DNA from: Dechloromonas hortensis
GTDB taxonomy: Bacteria; Pseudomonadota; Gammaproteobacteria; Burkholderiales; Rhodocyclaceae
Length of the DNA: 64,000 nucleotides
Direction of reading: 5' to 3'
Assembly (NCBI RefSeq): GCF_009469765.1
Contig: NZ_SSSQ01000015.1
Location: 1 to 64,000, forward strand
The position numbers and the translations under genes were made by a program. Position 1 is the stretch's first letter, and every line of letters begins with the position of its first letter. Below, piece after piece: positions 8,421 to 18,886 of the stretch. The notes beneath the pieces were generated by a model. The model did not search any database and had not been told where the DNA came from. It was given only the letters and a program-made list of their open reading frames with translations.

Positions 8421-8738
8421 TTAAGCGTTTACCAGTTCGCCGTTCGACTTGAACACGCGAACCTTGCGACCGTCATCGAGCGCCTTGAAGCCGACGCGGT
8501 CAGCCTTCTTGGTAGCAGGATTAAACAACGCAACGTTGGAGAGATGAATCGGCATATCCTTATCGACGATGCCACCAGCCACGCCCTTGACGGGATTCGG
8601 CTTGACGTGCTTCTTGGCACGATTGACACCCTCAACCAGCACATGCTCTTCATCAACACGGCGCAGCACGGTACCGCGCTTGCCCTTGTCTTTACCGGTA
8701 ATTACGACGACTTCGTCGCCTTTACGAATTTTTTCCAT
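8421..8738 (-). CDS. rplX: 50S ribosomal protein L24
   Basis: 105 residues from the ATG at 8738 (MEKIRKGDEVVVITGKDKG); a GTG lies one codon upstream. The N-terminal KOW motif (KGDEVVVITGKDKGKRGTV) is clear. L24 initiates 50S assembly by binding the 5' end of 23S rRNA and sits near the exit tunnel. Typical spc order rplN-rplX-rplE. Confidence 0.97.
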   Translation of the reverse strand: MEKIRKGDEVVVITGKDKGKRGTVLRRVDEEHVLVEGVNRAKKHVKPNPVKGVAGGIVDKDMPIHLSNVALFNPATKKADRVGFKALDDGRKVRVFKSNGELVNA

Positions 8739-8748
8739 CACGCGTCCC

Positions 8749-9117
8749 TTACAGCACTTCAGGAGCCAGGGACACGATCTTCATAAAGCGCTCGGTACGC
8801 AATTCGCGGGTCACCGGGCCAAAGATGCGCGTGCCGATCGGCTCGAGCTTGTTGTTGAGAAGAACTGCGGCATTGCCATCAAAGCGAACCAGCGAGCCAT
8901 CCGGACGACGAACACCCTTGGCGGTGCGAACCACCACGGCGTTATATACATCACCCTTCTTAACACGACCACGCGGCGCAGCATCTTTGATGCTGACCTT
9001 GATGATGTCACCAATGCCAGCATAGCGGCGCTTGGATCCACCGAGCACTTTGATACACATTACTGAACGAGCACCGGTGTTATCGGCGACGTCCAGAGTC
9101 GTCTGCATCTGAATCAT
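8749..9117 (-). CDS. rplN: 50S ribosomal protein L14
   Basis: 122 residues starting MIQMQTTLDVADNTGARSVM, with GSKRRYAGIGDIIKVSIKDA, both diagnostic of L14. L14 contacts 16S helix 44 and is the target of RsfS. It is the first gene of the spc operon; a terminator and about 90 bp of non-coding DNA separate it from rpsQ, so it probably has its own promoter. Confidence 0.98.
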   Translation of the reverse strand: MIQMQTTLDVADNTGARSVMCIKVLGGSKRRYAGIGDIIKVSIKDAAPRGRVKKGDVYNAVVVRTAKGVRRPDGSLVRFDGNAAVLLNNKLEPIGTRIFGPVTRELRTERFMKIVSLAPEVL

Positions 9118-9210
9118 TTAAATTAACTCCAACTTAACCCGCCTAGGCGGTCAGTCTTGGAACCCGTGCGGGTCGAACAACTTTGCCGGCCGCCAGGACG
9201 ACTGCCAACA
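9118..9210 (-). promoter_or_regulatory. Probable spc operon promoter region upstream of rplN
   Basis: This non-coding stretch follows the terminator after rpsQ, so rplN and its followers need either read-through or a new promoter, as in E. coli. The best pair seen is TTGGCA (9203-9208) with CAAAGT 17 bp away, which is weak at the -10. The stretch also holds a perfect palindrome CCGCCTAGGCGG at 9139-9150 and a smaller inverted repeat (ACCCGTGCGGGT) at 9162-9173, which could form leader hairpins. Confidence 0.35.
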
Positions 9211-9242
9211 AAAAAGAAGCCGGATTATACCGGCTTCTTTTT
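9211..9242 (-). terminator. Rho-independent terminator after rpsQ (end of S10 operon)
   Basis: A perfect 13-bp inverted repeat (AAAAAGAAGCCGG, 9211-9223, and its complement, 9230-9242) around the loop ATTATA, with T-runs on both sides. It lies in the 155-bp gap between rpsQ and rplN and marks the S10/spc operon boundary. Confidence 0.85.
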
Positions 9243-9272
9243 GTGTCACGCAAGTGTTTTCAAAAACTTTCG

Positions 9273-9539
9273 TTATACAACGATAGCCTTCTGCAGGACG
9301 GTTGTGACCGCCCAAGTCTTGGTGCGGGATACCGGGCGCGTTTCGACGATCTCGACGAGATCACCGGCCTTCGCCGAATTACCCTCATTGTGCGCGTGGT
9401 ACTTCTTGGAACGAACCATTACCTTGCCGTACATCGGGTGCTTAACCTTACGTTCGACTAGGACGGTAACAGTCTTGTCCATTTTATCGCTCACAACGCG
9501 ACCGATCAGGGTGCGTTTGATGCTGGTGGTTTCGCTCAT
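9273..9539 (-). CDS. rpsQ: 30S ribosomal protein S17
   Basis: 88 residues with the S17 OB-fold core TLIGRVVSDKMDKTVTVLVER and YGKVMVRSKKYHAHNE. S17 is a primary binder of the 16S 5' domain. Its ATG overlaps the rpmC stop (ATGA), implying translational coupling. It is the last gene of the S10 operon and is followed by a terminator. Confidence 0.97.
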   Translation of the reverse strand: MSETTSIKRTLIGRVVSDKMDKTVTVLVERKVKHPMYGKVMVRSKKYHAHNEGNSAKAGDLVEIVETRPVSRTKTWAVTTVLQKAIVV

Positions 9540-9730
9540 TGCTGCACCGCCTTTTCACGGATAAGCGTGCGAACGCGAGCGATGTCACGACGCACCTTGG
9601 ACATTTGGCTGGTATTGGACAGCTGCTGGGTAGCAAGCTGCATACGCAGACCGAACTGGGCCTTCAGAAGGTCCAGCAATTCCTTATTGAGCTCGTCCAC
9701 GCTCTTGGTTCTCAGTTCACTAGCTTTCAT
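9536..9730 (-). CDS. rpmC: 50S ribosomal protein L29
   Basis: 64 residues, a two-helix protein starting MKASELRTKSVDELNKELL. L29 lies at the tunnel exit next to L23 and helps form the docking site for SRP and trigger factor. It overlaps rpsQ by 4 bp and follows rplP by 2 bp. Confidence 0.97.
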   Translation of the reverse strand: MKASELRTKSVDELNKELLDLLKAQFGLRMQLATQQLSNTSQMSKVRRDIARVRTLIREKAVQQ

Positions 9731-9732
9731 GA

Positions 9733-10146
9733 TTACCCCAGATGACGAGTCACGAAGGTGGTGGAAATCGGCAGCTTGGCAGCAGCAAGAGCAAATGCCT
9801 CGCGAGCCAGCGCTTCATTCACGCCATCCATCTCATACAGGACCTTGCCCGGCTGAATTTCGGCGACCCAATACTCCGGGTTACCCTTACCGTTACCCAT
9901 ACGAACCTCGGCCGGCTTCTTGGAAATCGGCTTGTCCGGGAAGATACGGATCCAGATGCGACCACCACGCTTGATGTGGCGGGTCATCGCACGACGAGCT
10001 GCTTCGATCTGGCGCGCAGTCAAACGACCACGACCGGTGGCCTTGAGCCCCCATTCGCCGAACGAAACCTTCGTACCACGGGTCGCCAGACCTTCATTAC
10101 GGCCCTTATGTTCCTTGCGGAACTTGCGACGATTTGGTTGCAACAT
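9733..10146 (-). CDS. rplP: 50S ribosomal protein L16
   Basis: 137 residues. MLQPNRRKFRKEHKGRNEG and the middle segment RIWIRIFPDKPISKKPAEVR are L16 signatures. L16 helps organise the A-site tRNA elbow region and 50S maturation. The start ATG directly abuts the rpsC stop with no gap, so the two are probably coupled. Confidence 0.98.
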   Translation of the reverse strand: MLQPNRRKFRKEHKGRNEGLATRGTKVSFGEWGLKATGRGRLTARQIEAARRAMTRHIKRGGRIWIRIFPDKPISKKPAEVRMGNGKGNPEYWVAEIQPGKVLYEMDGVNEALAREAFALAAAKLPISTTFVTRHLG

Positions 10147-10932
10147 TTAGGCACCTGCCTTTCTTACTCGCTTGGCCGGAGCGCCGTCACCTTCCGGCTT
10201 TTTCACCGTACGGGTACGCGGGCGATCGCCTTCGGGCTTACCCGGAGCACGACGCGGCTTGCGATCATCGCCAGCCGGCTCGGCTGCTTCCGGCTGTTCG
10301 CCACGATCAAGCATGTCACCCTTGTAGACCCAGACCTTGATACCGATGATGCCGTAGGTGGTCAGAGCTTCGGAGGTCGCATAATCGATGTTTGCGCGGA
10401 GCGTATGAAGTGGCACACGACCTTCGCGATACCACTCGCTACGGGCGATTTCTGCACCGTTCAGACGACCCGCGCTCATCACCTTGATGCCCTGGGCGCC
10501 AAGGCGCATCGCATTCTGCATCGCACGCTTCATGGCGCGACGGAACATGATCCGCTTTTCGAGCTGCTGAGCAATCGAGTCGGCGATCAGTTGAGCATCG
10601 ATTTCCGGCTTGCGGATTTCTTCGATCGACACATGAACGGGAACGCCCATGATGCGCTGAAGATCCGTACGCAGCTGTTCGATATCCTCGCCCTTTTTGC
10701 CGATCACGACACCCGGACGTGCCGAGTAGATCGTAACGCGGGCATTCTTGGCCGGGCGCTCGATAAGGACGCGACCGACAGAGGCGTGCGCCAACTTCCG
10801 CTTCAGATACTCACGGACCTTGACGTCTTCGTTCAACATGCCAGGAAAGTCCTTGCTGGCAGCGTACCAGCGCGAACTCCAGTTTTTGGTGACTGCCAGG
10901 CGGAAGCCAGTCGGATGAATTTTCTGTCCCAT
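10147..10932 (-). CDS. rpsC: 30S ribosomal protein S3 with charged C-terminal extension
   Basis: 261 residues against 233 in E. coli. MGQKIHPTGFRLAVTKNWSS and the KH-domain GXXG-type RPGVVIGKKGEDIE identify S3, which lines the mRNA entry tunnel and acts as part of the ribosomal helicase. From about residue 210 onward the protein continues as a 52-residue low-complexity tail rich in K, R, P, E, G and D, in which KPEGD occurs twice. Long S3 tails are known in betaproteobacteria; the tail is probably disordered. Standard S10-operon position. Confidence 0.97.
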   Translation of the reverse strand: MGQKIHPTGFRLAVTKNWSSRWYAASKDFPGMLNEDVKVREYLKRKLAHASVGRVLIERPAKNARVTIYSARPGVVIGKKGEDIEQLRTDLQRIMGVPVHVSIEEIRKPEIDAQLIADSIAQQLEKRIMFRRAMKRAMQNAMRLGAQGIKVMSAGRLNGAEIARSEWYREGRVPLHTLRANIDYATSEALTTYGIIGIKVWVYKGDMLDRGEQPEAAEPAGDDRKPRRAPGKPEGDRPRTRTVKKPEGDGAPAKRVRKAGA

Positions 10933-10941
10933 GGCTCTTCC

Positions 10942-11271
10942 TTAGTTACCAACGGTCAGATAAATGTGGCAGGTCGGCTTGATGATCCGATTACCACGAC
11001 CCTTGGCGCGCGCAGTAAAGCGCTTCAGCACCATGCCTTTTTCGACGTAAATGATCTTAACTTTCAATTCGTCGATATCGGCACCGTCATTGTGTTCCGC
11101 GTTGGCAATCGCCGACTCGAGAACTTTCTTGACGATACCAGCCCCCTTTTTCGGGGAGAAGGCCAGGATGTTTAGAGCCTGACCGACCGGCTTGCCGCGC
11201 ACCAGATCAGCCACCAGGCGACCTTTTTGCGCAGAGAGGCGTACGCCCCGCAGACTTGCACGAGTTTCCAT
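10942..11271 (-). CDS. rplV: 50S ribosomal protein L22
   Basis: 109 residues, close to the usual 110. VRLSAQKGRLVADLVRGKPV and the end AKGRGNRIIKPTCHIYLTV are conserved. The L22 beta-hairpin lines the nascent peptide tunnel, the site of macrolide-resistance mutations. It lies between rpsS and rpsC. Confidence 0.97.
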   Translation of the reverse strand: METRASLRGVRLSAQKGRLVADLVRGKPVGQALNILAFSPKKGAGIVKKVLESAIANAEHNDGADIDELKVKIIYVEKGMVLKRFTARAKGRGNRIIKPTCHIYLTVGN

Positions 11272-11280
11272 GTCAGCTCC

Positions 11281-11556
11281 TTACTTCTTGGCCTTTTTGC
11301 CGGCGGTGTGACCCTTAAACGTACGGGTCAGCGAAAACTCGCCAAGCTTGTGACCGACCATATTCTCGGTAACAAAAACCGGAATATGCTGCTTGCCATT
11401 GTGTACGGCGATCGTCAAACCGATGAACTCGGGGAGGATCGTCGAACGACGCGACCAGGTCTTGATCGGGCGCTTGTCGCTAGTAGCACGGACCGCTTCG
11501 ACTTTGTCGATCAGGTACGCATCTACAAACGGGCCCTTTTTCAGAGAACGTCCCAT
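11281..11556 (-). CDS. rpsS: 30S ribosomal protein S19
   Basis: 91 residues starting MGRSLKKGPFVDAYLIDKVE with the conserved core VHNGKQHIPVFVTENMVGHK. S19 forms a complex with S13 in the 30S head. It lies between rplB and rplV. Confidence 0.98.
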   Translation of the reverse strand: MGRSLKKGPFVDAYLIDKVEAVRATSDKRPIKTWSRRSTILPEFIGLTIAVHNGKQHIPVFVTENMVGHKLGEFSLTRTFKGHTAGKKAKK

Positions 11557-11566
11557 TTCCTACCCC

Positions 11567-12394
11567 TTAACGCTTATGACGGCGCGACACGATCATGCTA
11601 TTCGTGCGCTTGTTGCTGCGGGTACGGTAACCCTTGGTCGGCTGCCCCCACGGATTAACCGGTACGCGACCTTCACCAGTACGACCTTCACCACCACCGT
11701 GCGGGTGATCGATCGGGTTCATAGCAGTACCACGAACGGTCGGGCGAATACCACGCCAACGCATAGCACCAGCCTTGCCAAACTTACGCAGGTTGTGCTC
11801 TTCGTTACCGACCTCACCGATGGTGGCGCGGCATTCAACATGCACACGACGAACTTCACCGGAGCGCAGGCGAACCTGGGCGTAGATACCTTCGCGAGCC
11901 AGCAACTGAACAGAAGTCCCTGCCGAGCGGGCCAACTGAGCACCCTTGCCCGGGAGCATTTCAACACAGCAAATGGTCGTACCGACCGGAATGTTGCGAA
12001 TCGGCAACGCGTTACCCGACTTGATCGGCGCTTCGGAACCACTCATTACCTGCTGACCAACCACCATGCCCTTGTTGGCAATGATGTAGCGGCGCTCACC
12101 ATCGGCGTAGCAGAGCAATGCAATGTTTGCAGTGCGGTTCGGGTCGTATTCGAGACGCTCAACCTTGGCCGGAATACCGTCCTTGGTCCGCTTGAAGTCG
12201 ATGACGCGATAGGACTGCTTGTGTCCACCACCTTGGTGACGAACAGTAATGCGACCATTGTTGTTACGGCCGGCGTTACCGGACTTAGCCTCAACCAAGG
12301 CCGCAAAAGGCTTACCCTTGTGCAGATTAGGGTTGACGACCTGAACAACGGCACGACGACCCGGGGAAGTCGGCTTGACTTTAACGAGTGCCAT
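11567..12394 (-). CDS. rplB: 50S ribosomal protein L2
   Basis: 275 residues. L2 is one of the most conserved ribosomal proteins and supports the peptidyl-transferase centre and subunit association. The diagnostic C-terminal segment NPIDHPHGGGEGRTGEGR is intact, including the functionally important His of HPHGG. The start ATG shares a base with the rplW stop (TAATG), so translation is probably coupled. Confidence 0.98.
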   Translation of the reverse strand: MALVKVKPTSPGRRAVVQVVNPNLHKGKPFAALVEAKSGNAGRNNNGRITVRHQGGGHKQSYRVIDFKRTKDGIPAKVERLEYDPNRTANIALLCYADGERRYIIANKGMVVGQQVMSGSEAPIKSGNALPIRNIPVGTTICCVEMLPGKGAQLARSAGTSVQLLAREGIYAQVRLRSGEVRRVHVECRATIGEVGNEEHNLRKFGKAGAMRWRGIRPTVRGTAMNPIDHPHGGGEGRTGEGRVPVNPWGQPTKGYRTRSNKRTNSMIVSRRHKR

Positions 12395-12696
12395 TAGGCA
12401 GCCCCCCCTTCGACAAAATTGATTTCCTGGCCAGCCTTGAGACAGACATAGGCTTTTTTCCAGCCCTTGCGGCGCCCAACCGTACCTTTGAAACGCTTGA
12501 CCTTGCCCTTGACGTTGGCGACCTGAACGGACTCAACTTCAACCTTAAAGAGCAACTCAACCGCAGCCTTGATTTCCGGCTTGGTGGCATCGGTCGCCAC
12601 ACGGAAGATGACTTGCTCATTCTTTTCGGCGACGTAGGTTGCCTTCTCAGAGATTTGCGGAGCAAGCAGAACTTGCATCAGACGTTGTTGATTCAT
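12394..12696 (-). CDS. rplW: 50S ribosomal protein L23
   Basis: 100 residues from the ATG at 12696 (MNQQRLMQVLLAPQISEKA), matching the E. coli length. A GTG two codons upstream is possible, but GAGGAG lies 8 nt before the ATG and so favours it. The ATG overlaps the rplD stop (ATGA). L23 is the docking site for trigger factor and SRP at the exit tunnel. Typical core segments are TKPEIKAAVELLFKVEVESV and KRFKGTVGRRKGWKKAYV. Confidence 0.96.
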   Translation of the reverse strand: MNQQRLMQVLLAPQISEKATYVAEKNEQVIFRVATDATKPEIKAAVELLFKVEVESVQVANVKGKVKRFKGTVGRRKGWKKAYVCLKAGQEINFVEGGAA

Positions 12697-13316
12697 CCCC
12701 ACATCTCCTCGAACTTAGCCACCGCGCTCTTGGTAACAAGCACCTTGGCAAAGCGAACCAGCGAAACCGGGTCAGCTTCTTGGGCTTCGAGCACCAAAAC
12801 ATTGGGCAGATTGCGCGACGAGAGATAGAGATTCTCGGTCAACGCGTCCGTAACAACCAGAAGATTGCCTTCCAGACCCATATTCTTCAGCTTCTGCGAG
12901 AACAATTTGGTCTTCGGCGCATCGACAGCCAGATCATCAACCACTACAAGGCGGTCTTGACGGGCCAACTCGGAGAGAATCGCAGCCATACCGGCGCGGA
13001 ACATCTTCTTGTTAACCTTTTGGCTGAAATTTTCATCCGGCGAGTTCGGGAAGGTGCGACCACCCCCGCGCCACAACGGGCTACCATTGCTACCGGCACG
13101 AGCACGACCCGTACCCTTCTGGCGCCACGGCTTGGTCGTCGTATGACGAACTTCCGAACGGTCTTTTTGCTGACGATCACCGGAACGCGCATTGGCCTGA
13201 TAAGCCACGACGATCTGGTGCACCAGCGCTTCATTAAAGTCACGACCAAACAGCACGTCGGACGCCTGCAACTTTGCAGACTCCTGGCCTTGCTCGTTAA
13301 TTACCTTGAGTTCCAT
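12693..13316 (-). CDS. rplD: 50S ribosomal protein L4
   Basis: 207 residues. The extended tunnel loop KPWRQKGTGRARAGSNGSPL is the diagnostic L4 region. L4 lines the exit tunnel and in E. coli also represses the S10 operon by acting on its leader. It overlaps rplW at its end and follows rplC by 9 bp. Confidence 0.97.
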   Translation of the reverse strand: MELKVINEQGQESAKLQASDVLFGRDFNEALVHQIVVAYQANARSGDRQQKDRSEVRHTTTKPWRQKGTGRARAGSNGSPLWRGGGRTFPNSPDENFSQKVNKKMFRAGMAAILSELARQDRLVVVDDLAVDAPKTKLFSQKLKNMGLEGNLLVVTDALTENLYLSSRNLPNVLVLEAQEADPVSLVRFAKVLVTKSAVAKFEEMWG

Positions 13317-13325
13317 GTCGTCCCC

Positions 13326-13964
13326 TTAAGCCTTGACTGCCGGACGCACAACTACGTCAGCGCCCTTGGCACCCGGAACGGCGCCACGAACCAGCAGCAA
13401 TTGACGCTCGGAATCGACACGTACAATTACCAAGCCCTGCGTAGTGGACTGCACATCACCGAGATGGCCGGCCATGCGCTTACCCGGAAAAACACGACCC
13501 GGATCCTGCGCCATACCGATAGAACCCGGTGCGTTATGCGACACCGAGTTACCGTGCGAAGCACGCTGGGAACTAAAATTATGGCGCTTGATACCGCCCT
13601 GGAAACCCTTACCGATAGAAGTGCCGGTCACATCAACTTTTTGCCCTTCGGCAAAAATCGTGACAGCAACCTGATCACCCGCCTTGAAAGAGGCCAGCTG
13701 ATCAGCATCGATACGGAATTCCTTGAGGACGTGCCCGGCTTCCACACCCGCCTTGGCCAGATGGCCAGCAATGGGCTTGGAAACGCGAGAGGCACGGCGC
13801 TTGCCGAATGCGACCTGAATGGCTGCGTAGCCATCGATCTCCGGCGTTTTGACTTGGGTCACGCGGTTGTTTGACACGTCAAGCACAGTTACCGGGATGG
13901 ACGCACCATCCTCAGCAAAAATGCGAGTCATGCCAACCTTGCGACCAACAAGGCCTAGACTCAT
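13326..13964 (-). CDS. rplC: 50S ribosomal protein L3
   Basis: 212 residues from the ATG at 13964 (MSLGLVGRKVGMTRIFAEDG), the conserved start; an ATG five codons upstream is in frame but lacks family support. GNSVSHNAPGSIGMAQDPGR contains the loop reaching the peptidyl-transferase centre and the Gln methylated by PrmB in E. coli. Second gene of the S10 operon, 109 bp after rpsJ. Confidence 0.97.
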   Translation of the reverse strand: MSLGLVGRKVGMTRIFAEDGASIPVTVLDVSNNRVTQVKTPEIDGYAAIQVAFGKRRASRVSKPIAGHLAKAGVEAGHVLKEFRIDADQLASFKAGDQVAVTIFAEGQKVDVTGTSIGKGFQGGIKRHNFSSQRASHGNSVSHNAPGSIGMAQDPGRVFPGKRMAGHLGDVQSTTQGLVIVRVDSERQLLLVRGAVPGAKGADVVVRPAVKA

Positions 13965-14073
13965 GGTTATTCTCCTCACCGCCGGCTGCGATTGGCCGGT
14001 CGATGTAAAACAACAAATGGGCAGCCGTCACCGGCCACCCCCGAAAGGCGCGGATTATATCCGCAACCCTTAA

Positions 14074-14385
14074 TTACTGCAACTTGATTTCGACGTCGAC
14101 GCCAGCCGGGAGGTCCAGCTTCATCAGCGCATCAACCGTCTTGTCGGTCGGATCAACGATGTCCATCAAACGCAGATGGGTACGAATTTCCAACTGATCG
14201 CGGGAAGCCTTGTTCACGTGCGGCGAACGCAGGATATCGAAACGCTGCTTACGCGTCGGCAGTGGCACAGGACCACGAACGACGGCACCGGTACGCTTGG
14301 CGGTTTCAACGATTTCCTGAGCGGATTGATCGATCAGACGATAGTCGAATGCCTTGAGACGGATACGGATTTTTTGGCTTTGCAT
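14074..14385 (-). CDS. rpsJ: 30S ribosomal protein S10 (NusE)
   Basis: 103 residues, exactly the E. coli length, starting MQSQKIRIRLKAFDYRLIDQ and containing GPVPLPTRKQRFDILRSPHVN. S10 works in the 30S head and, bound to NusB, in transcription antitermination. It heads the S10 operon, directly after tuf copy 1, and precedes rplC by 109 bp. Confidence 0.98.
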   Translation of the reverse strand: MQSQKIRIRLKAFDYRLIDQSAQEIVETAKRTGAVVRGPVPLPTRKQRFDILRSPHVNKASRDQLEIRTHLRLMDIVDPTDKTVDALMKLDLPAGVDVEIKLQ

Positions 14386-14447
14386 TTTTGGCTTCCAAAG
14401 AGCGATGGGATGGAATCGCTTCCACCCCGATTTTCAAAAAGAACGAA

Positions 14448-15638
14448 TTACTCGATGATCTTGGCAACGACACCAGCACCGACGGTACGACCGCCTTCAC
14501 GGATGGCGAAACGCAGACCTTCTTCCATGGCGATCGGAGCGATCAGCTTGACGGTCATCTGGATGTTGTCACCCGGCATGACCATTTCAACGCCTTCCGG
14601 CAGGGAGATCGCGCCGGTCACGTCGGTGGTACGGAAGTAGAACTGCGGACGGTAGTTGTTGAAGAACGGGGTGTGACGACCACCTTCGTCCTTCGACAGA
14701 ACATACACTTCGCCAGTGAAGTGGGTGTGCGGGGTGATCGAGCCCGGCTTGCACAGGACCTGACCACGCTCGACGTCTTCACGCTTGGTACCACGCAGCA
14801 GGGCGCCAACGTTATCGCCAGCCTGACCTTGGTCGAGCAGCTTGCGGAACATTTCGACACCGGTACAGGTGGTCTTGACGGTCGGGCGAATACCGACGAT
14901 TTCAATTTCTTCGCCAACCTTGACGACGCCACGTTCGATACGGCCGGTCACCACGGTGCCGCGACCAGAGATCGAGAAGACATCTTCAACCGGCATCAGG
15001 AACGGCAGATCAACAGCGCGCTCCGGGGTCGGGATGTAGGAGTCCAGAGCATCAGCCAGACGGAAGATGCAGGGCTCGCCGATTTCCGACTGATCGCCTT
15101 CGAGGGCCTTCAGGGCGGAACCGTGAATGATCGGGGTGTCGTCGCCCGGGAAGTCGTACTTGGAGAGCAGCTCGCGCAGTTCCATTTCGACCAGCTCGAG
15201 CAGTTCGGCATCATCCACCATGTCGCACTTGTTCATGAAGACCAGAACGTACGGCACACCGACCTGACGGGCCAGCAGGATGTGTTCGCGGGTTTGCGGC
15301 ATCGGGCCGTCAGCAGCGGAACAGACGAGGATGGCGCCATCCATCTGGGCAGCACCGGTAATCATGTTCTTGACGTAGTCGGCGTGACCCGGGCAGTCAA
15401 CGTGGGCGTAGTGACGATTGGCGGTTTCGTACTCGACGTGCGCAGTGTTGATCGTGATGCCGCGAGCCTTTTCTTCCGGGGCTGCGTCAATCTGATCGTA
15501 AGCCTTGGCGGCGCCGCCGTACTTCTTCGACAGCACCGTCGTGATCGCTGCCGTCAGCGTGGTCTTGCCGTGGTCAACGTGACCAATCGTACCGACGTTT
15601 ACGTGCGGTTTGGTACGTTCAAATTTCTCTTTTGCCAT
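14448..15638 (-). CDS. tuf: Elongation factor Tu, copy 1
   Basis: 396 residues with an intact GTPase: GHVDHGKT (P-loop), DCPGHADY (switch II), NKCD and a SALKALEG-type G5 region. EF-Tu delivers aminoacyl-tRNA to the ribosome. It is last in the str block rpsL-rpsG-fusA-tuf. It differs from copy 2 (31023-32213) by one base in its interior (14563-15617), giving Ile at residue 191 here, while both ends carry several silent differences. Confidence 0.98.
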   Translation of the reverse strand: MAKEKFERTKPHVNVGTIGHVDHGKTTLTAAITTVLSKKYGGAAKAYDQIDAAPEEKARGITINTAHVEYETANRHYAHVDCPGHADYVKNMITGAAQMDGAILVCSAADGPMPQTREHILLARQVGVPYVLVFMNKCDMVDDAELLELVEMELRELLSKYDFPGDDTPIIHGSALKALEGDQSEIGEPCIFRLADALDSYIPTPERAVDLPFLMPVEDVFSISGRGTVVTGRIERGVVKVGEEIEIVGIRPTVKTTCTGVEMFRKLLDQGQAGDNVGALLRGTKREDVERGQVLCKPGSITPHTHFTGEVYVLSKDEGGRHTPFFNNYRPQFYFRTTDVTGAISLPEGVEMVMPGDNIQMTVKLIAPIAMEEGLRFAIREGGRTVGAGVVAKIIE

Positions 15639-15659
15639 TATCGGTTCTCCAATAACGTA

Positions 15660-17753
<2,094 letters not shown>

Positions 17754-17771
17754 GTTAGAGCCCTTTGAAAA

Positions 17772-18242
17772 TTAGAAGCGGAAGTGGGCGAAGGCCTTGT
17801 TGGCTTCAGCCATACGGTGCACTTCGTCGCGCTTCTTGACGGCGCCGCCACGGTTTTCAGCCGCCTCCAGCATTTCGGCAGCCAGGCGCTGGCCCATCGA
17901 CTTTTCTGAACGCTTGCGGGCGGATTCACGCAACCAGCGCATGGCCAGCGCGGCGCGACGGGCCGGGCGAACTTCAACCGGCACCTGATAGTTGGCACCG
18001 CCGACACGACGGGACTTCACTTCAACCATCGGCTTGACGTTGCTCATGGCAGAACCGAACACTTCCAGCGGATCCTTGCCACCCTTGGTGGTGATGATCT
18101 CGAAAGCACCATAGACGATGCGTTCGGCGACGGACTTCTTGCCGCTTTGCATGATGGCGTTAACGAACTTGGAAACTTCAACGCTACCGAACTTGGGATC
18201 CGGCAGGATGTCACGCTTGGGTACTTCACGACGACGGGGCAT
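17772..18242 (-). CDS. rpsG: 30S ribosomal protein S7
   Basis: 156 residues starting MPRRREVPKRDILPDPKFGS, with GGANYQVPVEVRPARRAALA and the C-terminal HRMAEANKAFAHFRF. S7 nucleates the 30S head and lies at the E site; in E. coli it represses the str operon. It sits between rpsL and fusA. Confidence 0.98.
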   Translation of the reverse strand: MPRRREVPKRDILPDPKFGSVEVSKFVNAIMQSGKKSVAERIVYGAFEIITTKGGKDPLEVFGSAMSNVKPMVEVKSRRVGGANYQVPVEVRPARRAALAMRWLRESARKRSEKSMGQRLAAEMLEAAENRGGAVKKRDEVHRMAEANKAFAHFRF

Positions 18243-18352
18243 ATTAACCTCAAATAAACACGATTCAGTTGAAAAGCCGGGCTAGGGTTTTACCCTCCCG
18301 GCCTCTCCCGACCGCCCAAGGGGACGGCCACTTACTTAAGCAACCTAATAAG

Positions 18353-18730
18353 TTAGGCAGCCTTCGGACGCTTGGCCCCGTACTTCGAACGGGACTGCTT
18401 ACGATCCTTGACACCCTGGGTATCCAGGGAGCCACGCACGGTGTGATAACGCACACCCGGCAAATCCTTGACACGACCACCACGGATCAGGACCACGGAG
18501 TGCTCCTGGAGGTTATGGCCTTCACCACCGATATAGGAAATGACTTCAAAGCCATTGGTCAGACGAACCTTGCAAACCTTACGGAGTGCGGAGTTCGGCT
18601 TCTTCGGGGTGGTGGTATAGACACGAGTACAAACACCGCGCTTCTGCGGGCATTTCTCCAGAGCGGGAACCTTGCTCTTGGTGACTTCGGCAACGCGCGG
18701 CTTGCGCACGAGCTGATTGATAGTCGGCAT
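18353..18730 (-). CDS. rpsL: 30S ribosomal protein S12
   Basis: 125 residues. The decoding-site loops TTPKKPNSALRKVCKVRL and RVKDLPGVRYHTVRG are both present, with Lys at the two positions (42/43 and 88 region) whose change gives streptomycin resistance, so the sequence looks wild type. First gene of the str block. A 110-bp gap separates it from rpsG and 156 bp separate it from rpoC. Confidence 0.98.
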   Translation of the reverse strand: MPTINQLVRKPRVAEVTKSKVPALEKCPQKRGVCTRVYTTTPKKPNSALRKVCKVRLTNGFEVISYIGGEGHNLQEHSVVLIRGGRVKDLPGVRYHTVRGSLDTQGVKDRKQSRSKYGAKRPKAA

Positions 18731-18849
18731 ATCGAACTTCCTTCAACGACCGGGCACTCACTGATGGTGCACGACGGCAATTTTGTTATCCAAAGCAGAG
18801 ACAATGATTAGCCTCTGCCGACAAAGACCATAAATTCTATGGTTTATCA

Positions 18850-18876
18850 ACCCCCATGTCAACGAGACATGGGGGT
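18850..18876 (-). terminator. Hairpin after rpoC
   Basis: A perfect 11-bp inverted repeat (ACCCCCATGTC and complement) around the loop AACGA, starting about 10 bp after the rpoC stop. It lacks a clear T-run downstream on the minus strand, so it may be a partial terminator or an mRNA 3'-end stabiliser. The rest of the gap down to rpsL also holds a 6-bp inverted repeat (GCAGAG/CTCTGC, 18795-18818). Confidence 0.55.
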
Positions 18877-18886
18877 GCATGCTAAA

